A stretch of DNA of 64,000 bases from Prevotella melaninogenica (lineage in GTDB: Bacteria; Bacteroidota; Bacteroidia; Bacteroidales; Bacteroidaceae). This document shows, in pieces, positions 25,496 through 34,307 of the stretch. How positions within the stretch are numbered: the stretch's first letter is position 1; every line of letters begins with the position of its first letter. Location of the stretch: contig NZ_CP072360.1 of the NCBI RefSeq assembly GCF_018128065.1, positions 438,501 to 502,500 of the forward strand. The letters run 5' to 3'. Both the position numbers and the translations under genes were made by a program. The notes below the pieces were generated by a model. The model saw nothing but the letters and a program-made list of their open reading frames with translations, was not told the origin of the DNA and searched no databases.

Positions 25496-28400
25496 TTAGT
25501 TTACAATAACCTTTGTTCCGTTAATAATATAGAGACCTGCTGGTAGTGTCATCATTCTACTTTCACCAGCATTGAGTGTTACAGTTTCAACTTTCATGCC
25601 ATTTGCATTGTAGACGTTGAAATGTGCAGGCTTAGTAGCTGTTGCTGTGATGTATCCCTTGCCTGTCTGGACAACAAGGTCTGCCTCACGGGTGAGTTCG
25701 GTGATGCCTGTTGTCCCCCAGTCTACATCGTCCGTAATTACATCAAAGCCAATCAACTCCTTACTTCCCTGACTACTTCTGTTATAGAGATAGTAAGCAC
25801 GGAAAGGATAAACATAAACATACGGATATGATGGAAGGAGATTTCTTGAACTGAGGAACATATTCCCTGAGAAGTAGAATACATTAGCAGTCTGTCTGTC
25901 TATCGTCTTACCAGCATAAGAGCCAAAGTTGCTGAAGTTATAAGAAGTTCCAGCAATTGTTCCTGTAGCTTTTTCTCCAGGGTAAGTGTACTTAGGATTA
26001 TCCAGTGTTGCCTTGGTAGCCATTACGTCTGAACCATATTGTGTAGCAATAAAAGAGATATTTCCGTCTTCTGGAGCATTAATAACCTCAACCATATAAG
26101 GAATATTAGCCTCGGTACTATTACCTCCTACAAGGTCGAATTTAGCTGAAGCATAATAATTTTTAGACGAAGTAGTCTCTTCATTCTCCAAACCTAAACA
26201 GTTTGTTGGGCGCATCTTTGTAACTTTGAACGAGCACCCGTCTGCTGTTGTGTTGGTATGTACACCATTCTCAAGAGAGAGAGTAAATGGAAGGATGATA
26301 GAAGCATGAGCAACCTTACCATTCTTAGGGATGGTTATCTCTCGTTTGTAAGTTGCATAGTTCTCGTTAGGAACGGTAATCTTGTACGGTGCATAGAACG
26401 GCTGGCGGTCAGTAATGACAATGTTCTTGCAAGCACGGAAGTCACCACTCTTTGTCTTCTGAATATAGTTGTCCTCATTGTAGCTTGAACGCTCGGGGAA
26501 GTAGATCAGACAGTTCGGGTTCAGTTCCGACTTCATTTCATCCATTTTAGTCTTTTCTGGAATATGAATAGAATAAAGGTCGGTATAGTCGAGGTAAAGC
26601 ACTTCCTTGCCAGTAGCTTTCACATTTGGAGCTTCGAGTGCCTCAACGAGTGCCTGACGCATCATAGGAACTGTCAGATATGCATTGCCCGTAGGAATCT
26701 TTACTCCAGTTTCAGCATCAAGTGCAACAAACTTACCACCGTACATTGGCTTATCAGAGTCAGCTCCATCAAGGTTGTAGCAGGTGTTGTCGTAGAGTTT
26801 GGTTAACTCACATTTAGCCTTATAATCCTTAACGATAAGACTGATATCCATCAGGTAGTAGGCATAGTAGCGATGTTCCAACGCCGTAGTTGGTGCTATA
26901 TTCCAGCGTGTCTCGTCTCCCGTGAAGAGATAACACTCCTTGGAGTTATTGATGGCAATCTCAATGTCCTCTGTAAAGGTTCCGCCTTGTGACTTGTAAA
27001 GTGACTCAGAGTAAGGGTACTCCTCCAATGTCGTTTGCGTCGCACCAGGATTATCATTGTTCAGATTATCAATATTGCTGTACTTGAATGGTTTGTTACC
27101 ACACATCTTACTGCTAATCTTGTCGCCAGAAACTTCATTACCTGTGGTTGTGTACTGCTTTCCATCACCATAAGTGTTGTAATAATCGGACTTGACAAAG
27201 TAATAGCGTGCATGACGTGTAGATGTACCTTTGGGATAGGTGTCATCTCCATACTTGCTGAATAGATTCTCAAATGTGAACTTACATTTCTGAGTGTCAC
27301 CCATAAAGTCCTTTGGTACATAGAAGAGGAACTTTCCACCAGAAACTTGGAAGTCGTTGGAGGTAAACTGCTGCATCAAGGTAGGACCATTGGCCTTCAA
27401 TGAATGGCAGATGATGTCTATAGAGTTTACAAATGGGTTCAAAGCCTCAAGTGTCAGCTCAAAGGTAACAAGTGCCTTTGCTTCTTCAGTCAATCCTGAT
27501 ACTTCAAACTTGATGGCATCGTTGTTCAAGTTAGATACCACGATGGAACCTTCAGCCCCCTCGGTTACCTTTACCTCTTGGTAAGGAACGTTTTTGTCCG
27601 TTCCATAGACCTTCAAAGTGTAAGGTGAAGGCTTGAAAGCAGGATTGATGGCAGTTCCATTTGCTGTCGTCAGCTTAGCAGTATTTCCGTTATTAGTTTG
27701 CAGCTGAGCAACCTCATCCTTACTTGGCATAGAGAGGTAATAAGTATTTTTTTGTATCTGACTCGTTATAGTGTTTCCGCTCTTCTCGAAACTTGAAGCC
27801 TTTGTGACATCTTTTGTTGAATAAAGAAGATATTTTCTACCTGAAGGATAAATGTACAGGTATTTTTCTCCACTATATAGTTTGCCACTATTTTCACCCG
27901 TCATTTTCCAGACTACTGGTCTGTTTTCCAGCCAATTCCCATCTGTCTGGAGATAGTATGTCCTTTTTTTCCAAAAACCTTCTGTTGCCGTAATATAAAA
28001 ACCATCATCATAATTCTCATTGATTTCACCAGCAGGTGTACCATAGTGATATTTAACCGTAGCCTTTGTAATTCGATAGCCCAAAGGAATATCAGTACCT
28101 TCCTGTGACTTGGTCGAAGTAGGTGTCTCAATGTAATAGGTGTTATTACCTACAGCATAATACAGCTTTCCGCCATTGCGAAGTGCCTGAATGTCTCCAG
28201 CTCCAGCTGCAGCAGGTAGTTTCTTGTCTGCCGTTACAGCATTCTTCTGGTAGAGATGATTACTTGCCATAAGCTCCCTGACGTTACGATAGTCATAACT
28301 GAAATAGGTTACACCACTCTTCACGTTTGGCTTGATAATACCCAGGTCCAGTTTGCTTGTAGCGAAAGGAACATCAACCATATTGACTCCATTCTTGATA

Positions 28401-29128
28401 ATCATAGAAGGAGAACCTGGTGCTACGTTTGCTTGGAAAGGTCCTTCAGCTGTAAAGTAAAGCTCACAGTACTTTATGGTTGCACCATAGAAATTATCCC
28501 TTTCCCTCCAGAAGTAGAAGTAAAGGTTATTTCCCATATCGTTTTCACCCTTGCTGGTGCGAGCAATAACATACTCCTTGGAATCTTCATTGTACGCCCC
28601 CATATTATCTGTTTGGGCTTTCGGGGAATTGATGTCGAAATTACGATCCGTTTCATACATTATCTTCCTCATACCAGAAATCGGCATGGTGTTGACTGTC
28701 TTATTGTTGATGTTGTTCAGCAGTACGATACGGTAGCCTGTAAAACGAAAACCTTTAGGAAGCGAAATGTTCATACTGGTCGTGACGGTCTTTCCTCCCA
28801 TTAAAACATACTTACCCTGACTCTTATCCAGACTGATGTTTCCAGCAGGGTCTTTCAGCTGTCCACCTTCTACCAAATCCTTTTTATCAGAAACGGTAAG
28901 GGTCAGCGGTAACTGGTTATGACGCCACAGAGAACTCCAACCATGCTCGAATCCGATTTCGATGTCATAGGTGTATCCTGCCACCAGCTTTCCAGAATTG
29001 GGACTGATGGTCACGTTCTGTGCTTTTGAAACTGTAAAAGAGGTAAGCATTACCAATAATAATGCCAAGTGCTGAAGCACATTCAGCCTTCGTCCTCTTT
29101 CCTTTAATAATAAGGATAATTTCTCCAT
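25496..29128 (-). CDS. Large secreted T9SS-sorted surface protein
   Basis: 1210 residues from ATG 29128; the longer start at 29170 leaves too little room after the promoter. The N-terminus is a basic then hydrophobic signal peptide (LALLLVMLTSFTVSKAQ). The body is long, Asn/Thr/Lys-rich and beta-predicted, without a recognised catalytic motif. The last ~75 residues form a T9SS C-terminal sorting domain: AHFNVYNANGMKVETVTLNAG, then LPAGLYIING and KVIVN. It should cross the outer membrane through the PorU/PorV machinery encoded at the right of the window. The short peptide gene follows after 14 bp. Confidence 0.85.
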   Translation of the reverse strand: MEKLSLLLKERGRRLNVLQHLALLLVMLTSFTVSKAQNVTISPNSGKLVAGYTYDIEIGFEHGWSSLWRHNQLPLTLTVSDKKDLVEGGQLKDPAGNISLDKSQGKYVLMGGKTVTTSMNISLPKGFRFTGYRIVLLNNINNKTVNTMPISGMRKIMYETDRNFDINSPKAQTDNMGAYNEDSKEYVIARTSKGENDMGNNLYFYFWRERDNFYGATIKYCELYFTAEGPFQANVAPGSPSMIIKNGVNMVDVPFATSKLDLGIIKPNVKSGVTYFSYDYRNVRELMASNHLYQKNAVTADKKLPAAAGAGDIQALRNGGKLYYAVGNNTYYIETPTSTKSQEGTDIPLGYRITKATVKYHYGTPAGEINENYDDGFYITATEGFWKKRTYYLQTDGNWLENRPVVWKMTGENSGKLYSGEKYLYIYPSGRKYLLYSTKDVTKASSFEKSGNTITSQIQKNTYYLSMPSKDEVAQLQTNNGNTAKLTTANGTAINPAFKPSPYTLKVYGTDKNVPYQEVKVTEGAEGSIVVSNLNNDAIKFEVSGLTEEAKALVTFELTLEALNPFVNSIDIICHSLKANGPTLMQQFTSNDFQVSGGKFLFYVPKDFMGDTQKCKFTFENLFSKYGDDTYPKGTSTRHARYYFVKSDYYNTYGDGKQYTTTGNEVSGDKISSKMCGNKPFKYSNIDNLNNDNPGATQTTLEEYPYSESLYKSQGGTFTEDIEIAINNSKECYLFTGDETRWNIAPTTALEHRYYAYYLMDISLIVKDYKAKCELTKLYDNTCYNLDGADSDKPMYGGKFVALDAETGVKIPTGNAYLTVPMMRQALVEALEAPNVKATGKEVLYLDYTDLYSIHIPEKTKMDEMKSELNPNCLIYFPERSSYNEDNYIQKTKSGDFRACKNIVITDRQPFYAPYKITVPNENYATYKREITIPKNGKVAHASIILPFTLSLENGVHTNTTADGCSFKVTKMRPTNCLGLENEETTSSKNYYASAKFDLVGGNSTEANIPYMVEVINAPEDGNISFIATQYGSDVMATKATLDNPKYTYPGEKATGTIAGTSYNFSNFGSYAGKTIDRQTANVFYFSGNMFLSSRNLLPSYPYVYVYPFRAYYLYNRSSQGSKELIGFDVITDDVDWGTTGITELTREADLVVQTGKGYITATATKPAHFNVYNANGMKVETVTLNAGESRMMTLPAGLYIINGTKVIVN

Positions 29129-29231
29129 AATAACTTGAATTAAGTTTATAATTGTGTATTTTGCTCTCATTATATATATCTTTCATGTTGATATATTCAT
29201 ATTGTAGTTTTTTAGATTACGTTTGATTTTA

Positions 29232-29263
29232 CAAATATATAGCTTCGATTTAAAACATCCAAA
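29232..29263 (-). promoter_or_regulatory. Promoter of the large T9SS cargo gene
   Basis: On the minus strand TTTG (29260-29263), a 20-bp spacer and TATATTTG (29232-29239) match the Bacteroidota consensus and give a leader of about 95 nt before ATG 29128. Confidence 0.65.
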
Positions 29264-30219
29264 AACCTTTACAAGCAATCTCCTTTCCCCTAATGTTTAA
29301 TATATCCAAATACATTTCTTTACGCTTATTCAATCAGCTTTGAAATTAAAAAAACGAATTTGAAACATACAAAAGGTACAAAATAACGTTACAATGAGTA
29401 CAAAACACTGACAGATGAGGCTGTTTTCTACAATGTCATAGCAAGTTATTGGTTGGTGCTTTAAAAACATATTATAGCCTCAATGCAGTAGTATTGTTCT
29501 ATATCGTAAATGTATGGTTTACGAAAAAGTCTGTCACATTGACTGTAGTCTATATATTGGTAATCATTACCCATACTCTGTAATAGTGGATAACCACAGA
29601 GATACACCTCGCTCGTAGCCAACCATGGTCAAGTTGTAGATAACTGTTTTACCAACAAATGATAATGAGGAGAGTATGTTTTTTGCTCAGTAAGAAAAGG
29701 TAAGGAAAATGGTACACAAAAAGCTAATTATAAAAAAGTCCTTCCAAAGTATGGAATGATAAGTATTCCCAGATAAGAAAGATATTATCACGTGAAAATA
29801 CAAGAATAGTTTTATTTCATTTTGCTGTCACTTTTAACACTTCGTATATCTTGCTGTAATATAACAAGTTAAGCATCTATTACAAATGACAGAAATGACA
29901 GGAGTTTAAGTTTATGGATTGCTCTGTAAAACGAAATCAGCTAATCGATATAGATACTCTTTTTTTTTACCATTAAATCTACATTATTATTCTGTCGTTA
30001 TTCATCCATCTACAACGAGGTGCGCAACCTGCTAACGATTTTTCAACAAACTGGTTGACAAAAAGGAAATCATCAGCATAATGATAGCTAATGGGAAAAC
30101 AACTCAACATCTTACTTCTGTAAATCTCTGATGAACGAACTGATGTGGGTTAAAGGCAAACTCCATCTTAAAAAGTAAAACAAATCAACAGAACTCATGG
30201 TTTAATTACTTTTTTTTGC
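29264..30219. other. Long gene-free AT-rich stretch
   Basis: Nearly 1 kb between the divergent T9SS cargo and membrane-regulator promoters. I find no ORF of believable length, RNA gene or copy of the repeat families. It may be decayed sequence or a long regulatory region. Confidence 0.5.
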
Positions 30220-30227
30220 TAAATTTG
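30220..30227 (+). promoter_or_regulatory. -7 box for the regulator trio
   Basis: TAAATTTG matches TAnnTTTG, about 73 bp before the first regulator's ATG. Confidence 0.5.
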
Positions 30228-30299
30228 CCAAACCATAAGAAAAGATGGTAAGATACACAATGTTCATCTCTACTTAACAATAGCTTTTAATCAAAGTTC

Positions 30300-31430
30300 A
30301 TGGATTATTCTCTCTTATATTCATTAGGTTGTTTTTCTTACATCCTTTCATCCATTTTTTTCGCAGTAATCAGATGGGGACATGTGTGCCATCCTTATCA
30401 GAAACATTCCGCCAGTTTCTTTCCAGCAAGGATAATGTCCCTTTATTTCTTTCCTTTTTCCATCCTCATGCTACCTTATGTATTCCATCCTTTGAATACT
30501 GAAGCATGGATGCTGGTAAAAAATTATGGTATCCTCATCATTCCGACAGCGTGGATACTGATGCTTTACAAATACTTTGATGCCTCTGCCTATAAGCGTA
30601 AGAAACATAGAATGAGGCTCATTGCTTCTGTACCGATGTTTATTGTCCTGTTGCAGTTCCTTTTGACAGTCATTCCTGGGGAAATCTCAGAGCAGCAGAT
30701 TTTGCAGATAACCATCATCAGTATAGTAATAGGTATTATTTTATTTGCTTACCTCGTATATTTGTCGTTCTGGCTCGGCCGGAAGATAAATGAAACAAAC
30801 CAGGATAACTATTCCAACGAGGAAGAGTTCCCTGTGCATCTTGCCTCTCACTTCATCTGGCAACCCTTAGTTTACACATCGGCTTACTGGGTAATAATCT
30901 TCACTGACAGCCGCCTAATGAGGGTTGGTGTCGACTTTCTGCTCACAGGGTGGAATATGTGGCTGCTCCTTGCTGTCCTTCATCCTGGACACATCAGCAA
31001 AGATACCATGCAGAAATTAGACAGTATAATATCGCAATATATCCGAAGAAAGAACCTTGTACCGCTGTTTGATAACCTCATTGAAGAAGAAAAAGACAGA
31101 CTAAGCAGTGAATGTATAAAAAGAATTAAGGCAGACATTCTTGAAATCATAGAACAGAAGAAAGGCTTTCTCAATCCTCATCTGACGCTTGCCTCTGTTG
31201 CCTCTCAAACGGATTATGGTCGTACTTACGTCTCAAAGGTTTTCAAACAGGAGTTCGGAGGCTTCTACAACTATATCAACCGACTGCGCCTGGGTTATGC
31301 TGCCCGCTATGCACAGGAGCATCCCGAAGCCAATCAGGACGAAATAGCTCGCCATTCAGGGTTCAACAGTCGTGTAAGTCAATGGAGGGCGGCTGAAAGA
31401 TTGGCAAAGAACGAAGAGTCAAACATCTAA
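30300..31430 (+). CDS. Membrane-anchored AraC-type regulator, 1 of 3
   Basis: 376 residues. Several membrane segments (about six or seven) span residues 1-230 with short loops. A C-terminal AraC-like domain follows (from about 275): LTLASVASQTDYGRTYVSKVF then GGFYNYINRLRLGYAARYAQ is the first helix-turn-helix. The second is degenerate (QDEIARHSGFNSRVSQWRAA), without the usual FSHYFK and P-x-x-W-R pattern. A direct membrane-to-DNA signalling role is inferred. The next gene starts 9 bp after its stop. Confidence 0.85.
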   Translation: MDYSLLYSLGCFSYILSSIFFAVIRWGHVCHPYQKHSASFFPARIMSLYFFPFSILMLPYVFHPLNTEAWMLVKNYGILIIPTAWILMLYKYFDASAYKRKKHRMRLIASVPMFIVLLQFLLTVIPGEISEQQILQITIISIVIGIILFAYLVYLSFWLGRKINETNQDNYSNEEEFPVHLASHFIWQPLVYTSAYWVIIFTDSRLMRVGVDFLLTGWNMWLLLAVLHPGHISKDTMQKLDSIISQYIRRKNLVPLFDNLIEEEKDRLSSECIKRIKADILEIIEQKKGFLNPHLTLASVASQTDYGRTYVSKVFKQEFGGFYNYINRLRLGYAARYAQEHPEANQDEIARHSGFNSRVSQWRAAERLAKNEESNI

Positions 31431-31439
31431 CGCAATGCA

Positions 31440-32561
31440 ATGAATCAGTCTGCAAATTTCTTGTGTAATCTACTGTTTGTTGAATGGACCACACTTGTTA
31501 CCTTTGGTCTGTGCCTGCTTGCGCTCCGAAAACATGAGAAATCCACTTACTACATCTACACCCGTTCACGCTATTTGCTCGGTACAAACTTCTTGATTTT
31601 CTCCTTAGAACCTTTCTTTTACTGGCTGGATGAGACTGGCATATACAATGTACCCCACACTGAAATCATAGCTTTAAGCCTGTATATTGTCGTTGCAGTT
31701 CTACTATCCATGACTTACATCCCGTTCGTCCAGCCTGATTACATCAGTCGTAGACGCATAATCTGTGATGCTGTCCTTACTGTTCTGAGCCTGATTTTAC
31801 TCTATACAGGAACCATTGCGGGGGGATTGTTCGGTTTCGTAAGCCGCATGGTGGTGACAATGGCACTCTTTGTTGCCATCTATCTCTTCGGACTTCGCTT
31901 CTATAGTTATTACCGACGGGCACAACAGAAAATCGACAATTTCTATGCCGATGACTTCAGGCAGTCCATTGCCTGGCTTTCACGTTCCGTTACACTGACC
32001 ATTACCTTAGGTCTTACGAGCTGCTTTACACCATTCTTTCCGCACTGGCTTGTAGCCATTCACAAGACACTCTGCTTCTTTTCTGCCATCTACATGTTCC
32101 TGTCATTCATCAACTATATGCTCAATACCGACTTTATTGCACTGACAATCGGACTGCCACAAGAAAACGGACGGCTCAATAGAAGTACCATCCTGCAGCT
32201 GCAACGGCGCACCAAACGATGGCAGGAAACGTCCGCTGCGCTGACAAAAAACATCACTATCAACGATGTTTCACGACAGTTGGGCACTAATCGCACATAT
32301 CTCTCCCTTTACCTTAACACCTATCTGAATACGTCTTTTAAGGAATGGATAGGAAGTATCCGCCTTAAACATGCAAAGATGATGTTAGCTTCCAATACAC
32401 AGACGAATATGGAACAGCTGGCGGATGCAACAGGGTTCACGTCAGCATCAGCTTTTAGCCATTACTTCAAGGCACACGAAGGACTCTCACCCAAACAGTG
32501 GCGTAGACAAAACGAATATAGAGCAACTGGTCAAAACAGTGGAAAGGAGGAAGCACAATGA
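31440..32561 (+). CDS. Membrane-anchored AraC-type regulator, 2 of 3
   Basis: 373 residues with the same layout as its neighbours: about seven membrane segments up to residue 235, then an AraC domain with NDVSRQLGTNRTYLSLYLNT, FKEWIGSIRLKHAKMMLAS and the intact second helix-turn-helix GFTSASAFSHYFKAHEGLS followed by KQWRR. It overlaps the third regulator by 4 bp (ATGA), so they are translationally coupled. Confidence 0.87.
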   Translation: MNQSANFLCNLLFVEWTTLVTFGLCLLALRKHEKSTYYIYTRSRYLLGTNFLIFSLEPFFYWLDETGIYNVPHTEIIALSLYIVVAVLLSMTYIPFVQPDYISRRRIICDAVLTVLSLILLYTGTIAGGLFGFVSRMVVTMALFVAIYLFGLRFYSYYRRAQQKIDNFYADDFRQSIAWLSRSVTLTITLGLTSCFTPFFPHWLVAIHKTLCFFSAIYMFLSFINYMLNTDFIALTIGLPQENGRLNRSTILQLQRRTKRWQETSAALTKNITINDVSRQLGTNRTYLSLYLNTYLNTSFKEWIGSIRLKHAKMMLASNTQTNMEQLADATGFTSASAFSHYFKAHEGLSPKQWRRQNEYRATGQNSGKEEAQ

Positions 32562-33652
32562 ACCATCTGTCTTTTGATAGCATCTATAACTACATATTGC
32601 TTTATCTGACAGTCATGTTTGGCATATTTGCATTGAGCCTGATTGCCACTTCTTTCCCTCGTCACCGTGCTTACAGACGCTATCGGCAAGCACGCTATGC
32701 CATCGTCACAGGACTGTTGCTTACCTCGGCTATCTGCTTCTGCCACTGGTTCTTTCATCTCAGAGAGCTATCAGCCTACTATGCTGCGGCACTGAACTTA
32801 GGCGCACTATACATCAGTCTGTTTCTTTTCATCATGGCATTCATATCCATTATACGCGAAGAAAATGTCAAATCAAAGCACGTGGAGCGCAACATCATCC
32901 CATCCATTGCCAGTATCATTGCCTTGTGGGGAGGAGGATTTGGCAACAGAACCGTCCGCATAGTAGTAGTAGCTGTTGTCGGCATCATATTCATTGTTGA
33001 GACAAGCAGGCTCTGCCTCGTGCTCAGAAAGGCACTCAACAAATACATAAGAACACGGGAGCAGGATCAACAGTCCTCTGCCAATGCTTTTAATCAGTGG
33101 ATACAACGCTCAATGTACTGGGGTATCGCCACAGGAATGATGGGGATAGTCGTCATTCTGGTCGACAAGAAAGTTGCAATCTTGCTATTACTGGTATTTG
33201 CAGTCTTCTTCTGTTATTTCTTTGTATCTATTCTCAACTATGCGATGTACTTTGAGAAAGAAACGCTGATGCAGCAGTCATCTCCCCTGTCTACCTTACA
33301 AAAGAAGAGCAGAAAAATAGAAAACGACATCAGAAAATGGATAAATGAAAAGCAATACACGAAGAGTAAGCTTACGCTTAATGATGTGGCACACCAGCTG
33401 CACACCAACCGTACCTATCTCTCGCAATACATCAACACGGAACTGAACATGCCTTTTGGAAACTGGCTGTCACAACTCCGCCTGGATGAAGCTAAACGGA
33501 TGCTTGTCGCGAACCCTTCGCTGAGCATCAGTGAAGCTGCCCTGGCATGCGGATTCTCCTCAATAAGCAATTTTTCCCATCTGTTTACAGAGCTTGAAGG
33601 GATGACGCCGCAACAATGGAGAAGCTCACGGAGGAATAAGGGGCAGCTGTAA
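32558..33652 (+). CDS. Membrane-anchored AraC-type regulator, 3 of 3
   Basis: 364 residues with membrane segments to about 235. The AraC domain has LNDVAHQLHTNRTYLSQYIN, GNWLSQLRLDEAKRMLVANP and CGFSSISNFSHLFTELEGMT followed by PQQWR, so both DNA-contacting helices look intact. It is the last of the trio. The membrane halves of the three are more diverged than the DNA-binding halves, suggesting different signals with related targets. Confidence 0.87.
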   Translation: MNHLSFDSIYNYILLYLTVMFGIFALSLIATSFPRHRAYRRYRQARYAIVTGLLLTSAICFCHWFFHLRELSAYYAAALNLGALYISLFLFIMAFISIIREENVKSKHVERNIIPSIASIIALWGGGFGNRTVRIVVVAVVGIIFIVETSRLCLVLRKALNKYIRTREQDQQSSANAFNQWIQRSMYWGIATGMMGIVVILVDKKVAILLLLVFAVFFCYFFVSILNYAMYFEKETLMQQSSPLSTLQKKSRKIENDIRKWINEKQYTKSKLTLNDVAHQLHTNRTYLSQYINTELNMPFGNWLSQLRLDEAKRMLVANPSLSISEAALACGFSSISNFSHLFTELEGMTPQQWRSSRRNKGQL

Positions 33653-33920
33653 CCTATAAGGATAATCGTACTTGAACTATATATAAGTTGACATTATAAA
33701 GTCCACGATGCAATAGAGAATGAACGAGAAGATAGTCTTGGGAATAGAAGAAGTTTCTGTTTTTGTATAAAAAAACACCATGCAGGAAAAGTGTAAACTT
33801 CAAATATGATTAAGATAATATAGTAACAACAAATATTAAAAGTAAGTTTTTAAACCTGTCAATCAAAGGTAAAAATAAGACTGAAAGTAGTCAATCAAAA
33901 TCATTAAACTACACCTATTA
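33653..33920. other. Non-coding gap after the regulator trio
   Basis: AT-rich sequence without ORF or strong hairpin; the gap to the next gene (34307) otherwise holds only the family C repeat and a half unit of family E near 34281. Confidence 0.5.
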
Positions 33921-34011
33921 CGAATTATTTTCATGAAGAAAAATGTTTTTTTCATGAAAATAAATATTTCCACTCGTGAAAATAAATATTTTTCTTCATG
34001 AAAATAATTCG
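33921..34011. repeat. Family C AT-rich palindromic repeat, copy 2
   Basis: A 91-bp unit whose ends CGAATTATTTTCATGA and TCATGAAAATAATTCG are inverted copies. The interior has the TCATGAAAATAAATATTT words seen at 13834-13925. Confidence 0.8.
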
Positions 34012-34307
34012 CAAAAGTACTTGTCTTGTCGCAGGCAGGACATAGAGAATAAGTGAAAATTGATATGCTTTTCAGCCTTTAAAGACGGAGTTTCTAAGTG
34101 CGCCAGGATATCGTTTAGAATATGACATAATAGCTTTTAGGACATAGCAACATAAGAACACAGATTGGAGAGTAACAAGGTCTGAAGCTACGAATCGAAG
34201 TATAGAAGATTCAGGGATGAGGTGTAATCTGAGTCAATATCTGTAAGTAAGGGTGTCATTTTATTCTCTTTGGGAAATTGAAGGAGGGGATGTAGGTGCT
34301 GATGTTA

